From Trachythela sp. YZ-2020 (Eukaryota; Cnidaria; Anthozoa; Malacalcyonacea; Clavulariidae): a stretch of 64,000 bases of DNA. Below are positions 14,601-28,506 of the stretch, piece by piece (position 1 is the stretch's first letter; each line of letters starts with the position of its first letter). The stretch covers positions 372,001 to 436,000 of the forward strand of contig JADLSH010000365.1 in the NCBI GenBank assembly GCA_016169945.1. Direction: 5' to 3'. A program made the translations under genes and the position numbers. The notes beneath the pieces were generated by a model. It was not told the origin of the DNA and did not search any database. It saw only the letters and a list, made by a program, of their open reading frames with translations.

Positions 14601-16083
14601 TTAAAATTCTGCATTTCAAAATTCTAGTTTTGGAGATGCTGACTTATGTCTGACTGTCCAATCTCCACGTGCGGCTAAATAGAGGAATGGCACCCTGGCC
14701 ACCCCTGGCCGCCATATTGAATTCTACCGCGCTGGAGTTTGGGATCTAGTTTTCAGTTAGATAAATTACAAATTCTGTAATTCTGCGTTTCTTCTACTGA
14801 AAATTGTTTTTTAGATTTTTATCGCAGATAAAATGACGACCAGAAAATGAAAGTTATATATCCTGATAACTCCGTTTTAACGAGAAAAAAATAGAAAGGC
14901 AAAACTTACAAGTTCTCTCACGTTACAGTTGGGTGAACACACGATATATTACGAATAATTTACAAAAGTGGTTGAGCCGTACGGAAAAAGTTTTATACAT
15001 GTACATTTCAACAGCGAAAAAACGCTGCCTTTGGAAGAAAAATAGCGTATTTGTTATCGCTTACCTTTAAAAATGTCAAAAAATATATCCTTGAGTTCAG
15101 CGGCACTTTTTTTCAATTAAAACTTTGAATCAGGTTCAAAAAACCGATTTTTATTTTAAATTTAGCAGCTCGCGAAGAAGCCACTGGCTACCCAGTGGCT
15201 ATCACTTTTTGGACGCTCAATTTCGACCAATCAGAATGCGGGAAAAGCAATAGCCATCTCGCAATTTCTACTAATACAGGATGGCCCTTGCTGCTGTAGA
15301 GCTCTAGAGAGAACAGTTCAGAACTGACAGAGCCAGTATAAATAAGTAAATAAATTTAGTTCAGTTTTAGTTTCTCCCTGCAGTGATAGTGGACCAATAA
15401 GGGAGAATAGTTTGGAACTGATAAAGCTATCCAGTATAAATCAAGTTGTAGTTTTGAGTGATAAGTGTTACAAAATATCGTTTCTCGTTTTAGCTTTATC
15501 TGCCAGGATTTGTCAGTGCAATTTGGAACTTGCTTACTACGATTGAAAATAGAGTTAAATATGATCTGGTGTGTATTTCTCGTTTTGCATAATCTAGAGA
15601 TAGTTGGCTTACGTTTTCAACTGTTGAATATGTCAAAATGTTATATAAGGAGCTACGTTGTGATCTCTGATCAGATCACTTCAGATCATCCCCGATGAAG
15701 ACGGTCGAGAATGTAATTCCACCTGGGATTGCATTCATTTGCCTAAACCAGAGTATCGAGCGAAAACGTGATATTATACCTGGTTGCCTTGAACGTATAA
15801 ACATTCAAAATCCACAATCCAACTGATATAATACAAACTGGTCTTAAATAATGAGTATTGTCTTTGTGTTGTGGTGATTGATATTGTTTCTTTGATTGGA
15901 TCTTGAATTTTACTTGGTAACTTTTGGTCTAATTATGAAACATATATACCAACACATACAGTAATATGTTAGTTTGTTTGTGGAGTATGTCAGTTGTGGC
16001 AGGTACAGACGATGTGATGATGATGATCGTTGTGATGGTGATTATGATGGTGGTAATGATGATGGTGGTGATGATGGTGGTGG

Positions 16084-16117
<34 letters not shown>

Positions 16118-19100
16118 GATGATGATGTTGGCGATGTTAGTGATAGTGCTTCGTGGTGTTAGTGATGATGGGTAGTATTGAATTACCGCCATTAAGTGTC
16201 GTACGAAGTTGCGAATATGAACGGGCCGGTCTGTTGCAATAGTGCATAATCGCTACTAGCAATTCTTTTCCGAAAAAGGTTTCCACATTCAAGCAATCTC
16301 TGTTTCTTTTCTGTAGCTTGTCAGCAATGCAATCCAGTTCTTAACATCTGTATGTGAGAGACCTCACTACAAGGGACTATTTGAAGATCAGAGCAATTTA
16401 CAAAGTATTTGTGAGAAAGTAATAGTGCCGAATATGGAATTCAGAGGTATGATTGCTGTATATTATTATTGAATACATTTAAGCAAGATTAGCGGGAGAC
16501 GCATTGTGCTGGCGAACTTTTGGTGATAGATAGATAGATAGATTTATTAAAAAAAACACTTTGCAGCTGACAAACTGAATAGCGTGTTAATTTACAAAAT
16601 TGGCTATATAATTATATACAAATAATTCTAAAAAAATCGACAGCTAAAATGTTTAACACAAGCTAGGATAAAAGTTTTTAAAAATCTGTCCGTCTTAATC
16701 TTTGGAAGTTGGAAAACGCGGCGTTTCCTAAGATGGTATTCCGTGGTGCATCGCTCTGGCAAAAGAGGCGAAAGTTTGTGCTGATGGTCATTGATGGCTT
16801 GGTGGAACAACTTTCGTCAGGCGTTTAGGCGGCGATCGCTGAGGGAAATGAGACCGCTTTTCTGCAACCGTTCATTGTATGGTATACCTGGAAAAATGAT
16901 TGACATTACTCTCCTCAGTCAGCACTAAGATAATCTCCAAGTCAGCACTAAGATAATCGGGCAACGCGAAGTGGAAAGCTTCGCAACTGTATTCGAGGAC
17001 GGGTCTTATACATGTGCAATCAAAATTAATTATGTCGTTAACTGGTAATTTTGCAGGTTTGAGCTGTACAGTGTACAATAAAAAACATGCGTTTATTTGC
17101 CTTCTTGTGTGCCTGAGTGGAGTCCATGACGTCGCATCGCTTGTCAGTGTGACTGGTGCCGGAGGGATGCCTTGGCAAAATTGTCACGGCGAACTGTTTT
17201 CAAATGCTGCTATTGTTGCCCAGTTGCTTTGGCAATACTTCTTGAGATCCCTGCAGCCTAGCTGCCGTTGTTTGATTTTACAGTACTATAATGTTTTATT
17301 GTTAAAATATTCAGATGCTGATGAAGAAGAATTTGAAGATAATCCTGAGGAATATATTAGGAGAGACATTGAGGGCTCGGGTAAGATATTACAGACAACT
17401 GTGTGTTTATTTGATCGGTAAAAAAAATCTAATTTACCATATCCTAGAAATGTGTGTGTGAAACTGATTTTCCTCCATGATCAGTTTTACTGAAGTGATA
17501 TGGAAGATAAACATGTTTCTCCAATTGGATCTTGAGCCTTTGTCATGGCCTTGGTCTTAGTTCGAAACATACATTAGATTACTTACTTAGTATTATCATC
17601 ACGTTTGAAGTGTAAACAAAACTGATAGTAAGAGAAATCCGATATAAATTAAGTCCATTTAGTTTAGTCCATTTATGACCCTTACTCGTCCTCTATGGAG
17701 AACAGTCAAAAACTGATAAAGCAATAAGGGATGACATGACCTTACTAGACCTCCATGGAGAACAGTTTAGAACTGATAAAGCTGTCCAGTATAAATGAAG
17801 TCGGTTTAGTTTAGGTTTTCTCCTGTAGTAACACAGGACGAAAAAGGATGGCCCTTACTGAACCTCTAGGGAAAACCGTGTGGATCTGTAGAGCTATCCA
17901 GTATGAATACAGTTAGTTTAGTTTAGTTCCAGACGAAGGGCCTTCGCTCGAAACGTCGAAGTTCTTATTGTATTTTTCAGGTACTTTTACACAACAATCA
18001 TCGCCGAATCTTTGTTACACTCTACCCACACTGGCACCGCACGTTCGAGTTAGTTTAGTTTAGTTTAGTTTAGTTTAGTTTAGTGCTGTGCAAACTCCGG
18101 CTCCGGCAGAAAATTTCCAGCTCCGACAAATTCGTGAAAATTCGAAATTTAATGGAAATTACCAATTTCAAAGTGGAAGCACTATCTTTGTTTTTTATTT
18201 TAACACTTATGACTGTCGTCATAGCTGTTGTCTGAATGGCGCGAGAGCGCGTTCTAATTTATGATTGACAGCCTGAGAATGTTCGACAGTAGTTTGCAGC
18301 ACAAATAAGTGCTGCAGGAGTTTTACCGGAGTTGAACAAACTCCGGCTCCGGCAAAATAGGCCAAAACTCCGGCCCTCCGGCTCCGGCACTAGTTTAGTT
18401 TAGTTTAGTTTAGGTTTCCTCCTGTAGTAACACTGGTCCAACCAGTGCCGTACTGAACCGTTTCGAACTGCAGATAGAGATATTCCAGCATATAAATAAA
18501 GTTTGGTTGGCTTCCACTTCATCTGTATTTTATCATTTCTAGATGTGGATACCCGTCGTCGTGCTGCTTGTGATTTTGTGCGTGGTTTGTGCAAGTATTT
18601 TGAAGAACCAGTGACTGCGATCTTTTCACATTACGTTACCATGTTACTGGAGGTGAGTGCATAAATAACTTGATATATTTATACTGGATAACTCTATCAG
18701 TTCTAAACTGTTCTCCTTGAATGTCCAGTAAGGATATCTCTTATTGATCCAGTGTTACAACAGGAGGAAACCTGAACTAAATAACTTTTTATTTATTCTG
18801 GATAGTTGTTTAAGTTTTAAACTGTTCTCCCTATCCAGTAAGGCCATTCCTGGTTGATACAGTGTTACTACGGAAGAAAAATGGAATGCCCGGAGAAAAC
18901 ACGCAGTGTTTGTTGTTGTGAAATTGTAATCCGACAACTACATAATTGCATGCGGGAATCGCACCACAGTCATATATGTAAAAGACACATACCACAAATA
19001 ATACACTTTATAGTACAAACTGGTCTAACAGATAATGATCAGTCTTGCAGGTATTCGTATTATGGTAGATTAATATTGTTTCTTGAGTAAAAGCTTGAGT

Positions 19101-22100
19101 TTAACTTTGTAGCTCTTGGTCTAAGGACGAAATTACATACCACATTTGTTAAGAGTTAAGCCTTCTATACTCAAGGTCGAGAATGGGGTATAACATACGA
19201 TGTGTAACTTTCCTCTCTCACTTGATGTGCTTAAAAACTCGTGTAAGTAAAGTTTTGGTTGAGCCTCTCTTGTTCCCTGAGTGTTTTTCATCGTAAGCCT
19301 AAGTCGACTGGGTCGCGTTTGAGCTACGTCCTTCGCAACTCAGCTTTGTGCTGCCACTAAACGATGATTAACACTACCCATCTTTACTAATTTTACTTAA
19401 TGTTGATAAGATTTAGAATGATTTTATCCTTTTGTGAAATTAAAAAAACTGTTTTTGTATCTTTCACTAGCTTCATGCTGAAGATCCAGCAGGAAATTGG
19501 AAGAGCAAAGATTGTGCAATTTATTTAGTCACTTCTTTGGCCACGAAAAAACAAACTGCAAAAGTAATGTTTTCATTATACGTGCTATCTATGAGAGAAT
19601 GGCATATAGATTTAAGGGGAGGCAGACCTGCAAATAATTATTTTGCTGGGCAGGACAAATGTCCGGCCAAGACAAAAAGTGATCGGACATTTATCAGTTC
19701 TTGTCGGACAATGGACAAAGTAGAGTTTTTCATTCTTTTAAAAATATTAGCACAATGTATTTTGGCAGACTACTCGTACATAAAGTGCTACGTCTGCTAT
19801 TTAAGGCTGCAAGAACCGTGCTCATCTTTTATGCAACACAATTATGGTTTGCGTTATACAAAGCTTTTAGAATTTCTCCTCGGTTGATAAAGTATGCTGT
19901 TTACGTTTTGCCAAAATATTACACGAACGCAAATGCGATCACTTTTTTCATTGATATTTTCTGCAGGTTTTTTAAATATATATAATAACTTTAAACGAAC
20001 AAAATATGTTGGAAAACATGTTATAAATCAATTTGAGATTGGACTTTTCACCAGCTTAAATCGATCGGTCACATGTCCGGTCATAAGACGGTTTGATCGG
20101 ACAAAACGTAATTTAGCCGGACAATGTCCGATGACCGACAGTAATTTGCAGACCTGGGGGGGATCCAAATTTAGGTCACCGACATTTTTTTTCATATTCG
20201 CTCGCTACTCTGGTTTACAGAAAGTAAATGAACGAAATCCCTGAACAAATTACATTCACGACCCAACTCTAGTGTCTTCATGCAACCACGTATAATATCA
20301 GACATGTTTCGCTACTCTGGTTTAAGTAAATGAATGCAATCCCCGAACAAATTTCATTCACGACCCAACGTTTCGACACTTCAGTCTAGTGTCTTCATGC
20401 AACCAGGTATAGTATCAGACATGTTTCGCTACTCTGGTTTAAGTAAATGAATGAAATCCCCGAACAAATTACATTCACGACCCAACGTTTCGACATTTCA
20501 GTCTAGTGTCTTCATGCCACCAGGTATAATATCAGACATGGTTCGCTACTCTGGTTTAAGTAAATGAATGCAATCCCCGAACAAATTACATTCACGACCC
20601 AACGTTTCAACACTTCAGTCTAGTGTCTTCATGCAACCAGGTATAATATCAGACATGTTTCGCTACTCTGGTTTAAGTAAATGAATGTAATCCCTGAACA
20701 AATTGCATTCACGACCCAACGTTTCGACATTCCAGTCTAGTGTCTTCATCTGGGGTGATCTAAAGTCGCATCTTAGCTCCTTATATACTTGAGGGATGAC
20801 GTCATCGGTCAACAAGGTGGAGATAGATAGTCTTCTAGGAGATAGCTGCCGTCATCTCTATTCAAAGCATGATTATGAATATTTATATGCCACGCTTTCA
20901 GGCGACGTCTCCACCTAGAGTATAGCAAGCGATAAACTGTCTGATATTAAACCGAGTTACTCAAAACGAGCAAACTGTCACTGCAAACTCCAGTTCTCGA
21001 AAGCTTTTGGGCCCAAATTTAATGCAAATATATTATTATTGGTTATGTGGCATTCAAATTTAAAAGAAACATTGCAGATGCAGTGTATTTAATGCCTGCT
21101 CGCTCGATCCGATTTGTCAGATTCGATTCTTCTCGATCGGATCGTGTTAACAGCCTTCAGACTGTTTATATTAGCTATCAACCAAAGGCTTGTAGGGGAG
21201 AGGGATGATATGGGTGATCCACCTTCGCTCTCCATAGTGCCTGCTACTGACACTTACTGATTATGAACTCTATGTTTTTGTTTAGCACGGAGCTACCCAA
21301 GCCAGTGAATTGGTGAATTTAACAGATTTCTTCAACAATCAAATATTAGCTGAACTAAAGAGTGCAAATAGTAGGTATTTTTTGACACAGAGCAGCTGCA
21401 AGGCTACTTTAATGTAGGTAGGGTTTCCAAATCATGATATTTTTAACAGTATTCAGTTATTAAAGATTTTGTCTCACTCTATTTAGTTGACTTAACGCCT
21501 GTATTAAAAGCTGATTCCTTGAAATACGTAGCTGCGTTTAGAAATATGGTAAGCATTGGATTATAGGAGATGGTCCTTATTGGGCTTTTAGAGAGAACAG
21601 TTTAAAACTGATAGAGCAATACAATATAAATAGGTTTAGTTTAGTTTGGGTTTCCTCCTGTAGTAACACTGGACCTTTAGGGAGAACAGTTTAGAACGAA
21701 TAGAGCTATCCAGTATAAATAAGGTTAGTTTGGTTAAGGTTTCCTTCTGTAGTAACAGTAGACCTTTAGGGAGAACAGTTTAGAACTGATACAGCTATCC
21801 AGTATAAATAAGGTTAGTTTGGTTAAGGTTTCCTTCTGTAGTAACACTGGACTTTAGGGAGAACAGTTTAGAACTGATAGAGCTATACAGTATAAATAAG
21901 GTTAGTTTGGTTAAGGTTTCCTTCTGTAGTAACAGTAGACCTTTAGGGAGAACAGTTTAGAACTGACAGAGCTATACAGTATAAATAAGGTTAGTTTGGT
22001 TAAGGTTACCTTCTGTAGTAACACTGGACTTTAGGGAGAACAGTTTAGAACTGATAGAGCTATACAGTATAAATAAGGTTAGTTTGGTTAAGGTTTCCTT

Positions 22101-25100
22101 CTGTAGTAACAGTAGACCTTTAGGGAGAACAGTTTAGAACTAATAGAGCTATACAGTATAAACAAGGTTAGTTTGGTTAAGGTTTCCTTCTGTAGTAACA
22201 CTGGACTTTAGGGAGAATAGTTTAGAACTGATAGAGCTATACATAATACAGTATAAATAAAGTTAGTTTAGTTGAGGTTTGCTCCTGTAGTAACACTGGA
22301 TCAATAAGGGATCACCATTACTGGACCTCTAGAGAGAATAGTTTAGAACTGATAGAGCTATACATAATACAGTATAAATAAAGTTAGTTCAGTTAAGGTT
22401 TCCTCCTGTAGTAACACTGGATCAATAAGGGATGACCATTACTGGACCTCTAGGGAGAACAGTTTAGAACTGATAGAGCTATCCCAGTACAAGTAAGCTT
22501 AGTTAGTTTTCGATGTACAACTCAGAAAGGTGTACATTTAAATGTTCGCTCTATAGAACTAAATGATGATGGTGTTTGTAGATGGAAATTTCGAGCGAAA
22601 ATTATATTCATATTTTCAGACCTTACCAGGAGCAGATAATATAGTTGCATTTTACGCAACTGTTCCTTGTTAAGAATATAATTTTCGCTCAAAATTTCCA
22701 TCTACAAACACCATCAACATGAACGCGCATTAACCTTCTGACAGTCTTTCATATTTTAGCCCGGGCTATTTCGTATTTTACCCTCTTATATAATGTTACA
22801 TGTATTTATGACATTATATAGCTCTCTCGCGATATTTTAATTGGCTGTCTTCCCTATCTTGTTCACTACTTGAAAGCAAAATCTGTTGTGGTCCACACTT
22901 ATGCTGCTTATGCCATTGAGAGAATCTTTACTTTGAAAAATCCTGGTGGAGGGGCACCGTAAGTAATCTCTTAAACCACTTACTCTTTAGCTCCTTTTTT
23001 GCCACCAAAATCTGGTAAAAGGCGGTGGTTTTTTGTGAATTATATTTCAGAAATGAACACCTTATCTTAGAGAGTAACACAGGGTGTATATAAAAAAAAG
23101 ATAATCCAACTTTGGCATGCTATCGCGCGCATAATACTTAGTTTATAGATTTATACCTTTTTCACACAAATAAAGATCTGGATCTTAGCTGTCGAATGGC
23201 ACCCTTTCTGTATCACTGGGATCAATAACGGCCCAAAATGATCCGATGAAAAAGAGAGTGATCGAAATCACATTTTTCCACCTTTGGGAATTAAACGTCT
23301 TTCGAATTTTCAACCATTTCCCCAAATCATGATTGCCTAGTTGTGAAACGTTCAGCATTGCCAGTTCAATCTACAAACCTCCTGTTTCGTAAAATGTTTC
23401 AAACCACCAAATTTCGTTGTTAAATCACGATTTGAACCTTTAAATTTACCAATACTTACAGTACGCCATCTTATTAAAACTCATCAAATTTGAATCCCGA
23501 AATAAGAATAATTTCAATAGGCACACAATAGTGCATGGTCAACTTCAGAAATGTTGAGCAAGCAAATTTAACTACATCTCTCAATTCTATGTGTTCGACT
23601 ATTGCAGCATATCATGAAAAGTAATATATACAAACCGCGCGAGAGGTCTTTATCTGATCAGTTAAAACATCGAGGCGCAGCCGAGTGTTTTAGATCTGAT
23701 AAAGACCGAACTGCAAGGTTTGTATATGACTTCTAAAATGACTCGTTTTGTACGCTCACTGGCGTTGGAGTTTTGAAGATTGATGTGATTTACGCTGTAA
23801 AAGTCTATATCAAATATATATAGATCCGCTACGGGTCATGAGTTTCCTTTGTATTTTGCTTATGAATAATTAATGATTTTAGAAGAATTACTATTGAATA
23901 ACTTGCCCCTGTTATAAATCTCTATATGTCTATATTTTTTAGAGTCACTCGTGCGGAAGTAAAGCCGATATTAGAAGAATTGCTGGTGAATTTATTTAAA
24001 GCTTTTGAAATTCGTGGATCTGCGGAAAACGAGTACATAATGAAAGGTATGTATATAAGTCCGTGTAATATAAGTCCCTTCGAGGTGGATTTAACCGGAA
24101 AACGCAAGGACAACCACTCCCGTTCTGTCTCAAGCAACCTTAACTCCCGGTCAAATGAAGATGAGAGCTGAGAGGTGGAACTTTCGCTCGCGTTTGGCCG
24201 CCAATTCTCGTCAATTTTGAGCTGGTTTAAATTTTTAATTAGACAGGGGTGGATCCAGCTTGGTTTGATGGGGGGGGGGGGGGTGCTAAGTGGACTTTGG
24301 TCAAGAAGCAGGGCGTGACCTGAGACCGAAGAACGGTGAATCAACACTGAGGACCCCCACATGGTCAAGGGGGTTATCTTGTCAGAAAATTAAAAAAAAA
24401 TAAGATGGCCTAGATGGTCAAAAGGCCCATGAATTGCCTGATATTATATTGATAAATGCCCTGTCACATCTAAATTTGATATGGTAATTTGCACCCCTCC
24501 TGCACCCCCTTGGCCAAGGCTAGGAGGGGTGCGCACCCCCCTGCACCCCCACAGTAAATCTATACCTGTAATTAGAGTTGATGAGAGTTTTCCCTCGTTT
24601 GACCGGTACGCGTGGTAATATCCAGTCAACTCTCATGCAATTCTTGTTTTCGTTTGACCTGGACATGAGAGTTGATGAAACTCTCCATGCATGCAAACTC
24701 TCATCTCAAGTTATGGTTGCAAATGTGAGATAGTCTGTTCTGTACGTATCTCTTGTTTTATATGTGCTCTATGCAAAGCAGTGTTGCAGAGAAGTACTGA
24801 CATTATATAATACAGTTATGTGAATTATAGTTATGATATGCGGTTAAAATTGCGTAATGAGGGTGGGTGTTTTACTTTTGAATACAATTTTCCAGCAATC
24901 ATGCGAACTTTTTCAATGATGCAAGAAGACATGTCGCCATACATGACACATTTGCTCAGTCAACTCATTGCAAAACTAACTGCTGTCAGCAAGGTATCTA
25001 CTTGTTACAAAGTTCTAACTGCAGGGTAACTAGTTACTGCATGGCGGTAGTATAGTAAAAATGTGGGACGGATTGTCTGCACAAAGCCTGGCTAAGATAA

Positions 25101-28100
25101 TTCAACTGATAATTCGTCTGTATACCGGGTGGGGCAAAAAAAACTAAAAGAGCTTTAGTATAACTTAAAACTAAAAGAGCTATTACACTTAAACAAGTTC
25201 TGTGCATTCAGCGATGTCTAACTTAAATTTTGATATGTGCCATGTGCGTTTTCGTGACCAAGATAGCTGCGTTTAAACTTGAGTAAACATTTTTGGAAGT
25301 GTCGAGAATTAGCTAAAAATGGCCTATTAAATAATTTGATAACCATTAGCATTTTACGCAAGTATTCGTTTCAATGAAGTGAAGTTGAAGTTAGAAGGCC
25401 AAATGTTAGAATAAAAGAGCATATCTATATTCAAGAAACATTTCTAACTTCAACTTCACTTCATTTAAATAATACTTACGATAAAATGGTAACGGTTATC
25501 AAATTAGTTTAATAGGCCGTTTTTAGCTAATTCTCGACAGTTCCAAAAGTGTTTAGTCAAGTTTAAACGCAGCTATCTCAGTCAATATTGCATGAAAATG
25601 CACATGGCATATATCAAAATTTAAGTTAGACATCGCTGAATGCAAAGAAACTTCTTTAAGTGTAATAGCTCTTTTAGTTTGTAAGTTATACTAAATCAAA
25701 CAGTCGTACTTTTTTTTGCCTCACCTGGTATAAATAGAGATACGTTAGGCAGACACCATCAAGACGAACTATCCGTGTAATCCGTCTACCGTAGCGGATG
25801 ATACATCTATGTGTTTACATATACAGCATTAGACGAACTGTCAGGAAAAGATCAGACACGATTTCAGCCCTTGAAACTCCCGATAATTCTCAATCTATGT
25901 CGGCAAAATTTTCGAAACAACTAGACAATTTCCAAGACAAAATTTGATTTTATTGCCTGCTTCAAGTTAGTGCTGTGCGCCGGAGCCGGAGGCCCGGAGC
26001 CGGAGCCGGAGTTTTGACTTTGACCTATTTTGCCGGAGCCGGAGCCGGAGCCGGAGTTTGTTCAACTCCGGTAAAACTCCGGCAGCACTTATTTGTGCTG
26101 CAAACTACTGTCGAACATCGGCGAAAAAACCTGGATCCATTGACGAAAAATTAAATACTCGCAGTGATAAGTGTGTAGGCTTGCCACAGACATTAAATAT
26201 AGTATTCTATGTATGACTGTCGTCATAGCTGTCGTCTGCATGGCGCGAGAGCGCGTTCTAATTTATGATTGACAGCCTGAGAATTTTATCAGACGAAGAA
26301 CTTCTCGCGAAGTTTTCGTTTTATTACAAACTTCGTTTTATTCGAAACACAAATTACAAAATTTAGTTTTATTTCGTTTTATTGCACACACGGCAAAGAA
26401 GCCAGATGAAGGCCTCGTTTACACTATACCGGATCACTTTTCATAACACCTCCAAAGCGGAGTGATTTTTGCTCCATCACGTATCGGATTGCAGTGGTGT
26501 AGTGTAAACAACAGCCCAATCCAGTATAAAAATCGCTTCGCTCTGATGTAATCCGATACAGTGTTATTAAACGGCGCCGAAGGCAGTCTAGACAATCAGA
26601 CAATGGGAAACCTTTCAATGTAGCTAATTAGAACTGTTCACAAAGAATCGTGTCTGTCTGTCTGACTTCATCTGGTTTCTTTGCCGTGTTTGTGCGTAAT
26701 AAAACGAAAGCTCCTGCTCCGCGAGAAGAAAAACATATGGTCTATTATGGCGACTGCTGAAAAAAGAAAACGCACCAGTAATTCGCCATCAAGCATCTGG
26801 GATAGTTATATAAAAAATAAAACCGATGCTTCAAAGCCTACTTGTAGAAAGTGTCGGAAAGTTGTCAGTCGCGGAAGTTCGACCGCAAAATCCAAGTCGT
26901 GGGGAAATGGATCTTTATGGGAGCATCTAAAACTATGTAGTCCATCTGAGTCTCCCTCAACTAGCTCAACAACACAGCTGAGTATCCAGCAAACATTCTC
27001 TCGCAACACACCGTTGCAAAAAGGAAGTGTCAAGGCCAAAGCGATCACCAATGCTATTGGCAAGATGGTAGCAATTGATCTACGACCATATTCGGTTGTA
27101 GAGAATGAAGGGTTTCGCGAGCTAATGCGAGTACTAGAGCCGCGATATTCTATTGTTTCAAGAAAAGAGCTGACAAACGTAGTCGTCCCAGAAATTTATA
27201 GCGATTTAGAAGGGAAAATCAAGAAGTCAATCCAGTCGTCCAAAAGCGGGATCAACTTTACCACGGACATGTGGAAATGCGAAGGGCAAAACCGTGAGTA
27301 CATGACGGTGACGGCTCACTGGGTGGTTGAGAACTCGGACTTAACAGCCTTTGAAGTTAAAAATGCTCTTTTGGTAGTTGAGGAATTTCTAAGTAGTGCG
27401 CATTCCTACAACATAAGAAAGTCGGTAGGTAAAACTCATTTTCTTTGAATTATTTGCTAATACTCTAAATCTGTGATTTATTTGACATTTAAACTATGTT
27501 TATATGAGCCCTACATAAAGGGCTGATTTTTCTCAGCAGTAGGGCTGATTTTTCTCATGTAAACACGTCGTAAAACCGTGAAAATCAGCCCTACTGCTAG
27601 GGCTAGCCCTTTGTGTAGGGCTCTGGGCTAATACAAACACCTCCTTAGTTGCAGGTGGTGCGAAACAACTGGATAGGTGCAGAAGGTAAATTTCACATTG
27701 GAGTATCAGATAACGCTGCCAACGTTACACTTGCCTTGAACAGCGACGTGAATCTTGAAGCACCAGACGATATTCGTGATGAATCCGATGATGATGATGA
27801 TGATGATGATGACGATCGTTTTCCTATTCTACCGCCCATGCATGTAGGATCTGCGGGCTGTTTTGCGCACTTACTGAACCTTATAGTCGGGGTAAATATT
27901 AAATATGGTGGTCAATGTAGTTTTGCAAAATTGCAAATTGTTACACATTGTTTATAAGCTCTTCAAATAACCATCCTTCGTGATTTTCCTTTTTTGATAG
28001 GATGCAATGAAACCTGATGTTCAGCGATGTGTCAATGACGCAAGAACCCATTGCGAGCAAATTATTACAAAAACAAAGTAAATAAACATATTCAGAACCA

Positions 28101-28436
28101 TTGCAATTCATAATTAATAATGAATGAGTAAATCGGTAGAAGTACCGAACATTAGAACTAATACAATTTTACCATGTTTTAATACGCCTAGGCAATCAAT
28201 GCCAGTTGCTCGAGCCTTTAGAGAGGCTAAAGATGCGCTACCGCGTGGTGAGGATGGTACGCCAAAGGAGACCGGTGGCCTTGTTAAAAATGTCTCGACC
28301 CGTTGGAACTCAAATCTGGCCATGTTCAGGTACAGTACACAGCTGTTGGAGTGTTGATATTGGATCACTCGTTAGTGTTACAGTTGTATTGTTGTAATAT
28401 TGTATGATGTGTATAAATGTATTGAAAATTACACCC

Positions 28437-28506
<70 letters not shown>

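Noticed and set aside
15929..16192. Open frames of I/T, M/V or D/G on both strands
   Set aside because: Produced by the GAT/GGT microsatellite.
19537..20244. Two overlapping open frames of 94-116 codons
   Set aside because: The first begins in real CSE1L exon 15 and reads through its donor; the rest lie in a MITE.
22600..22680. Possible CSE1L exon after TTTTCAG at about 22610
   Set aside because: The sequence is the core of a fold-back MITE; the true exon begins at 22822 ([13 protein letters not shown]) and fits phase.
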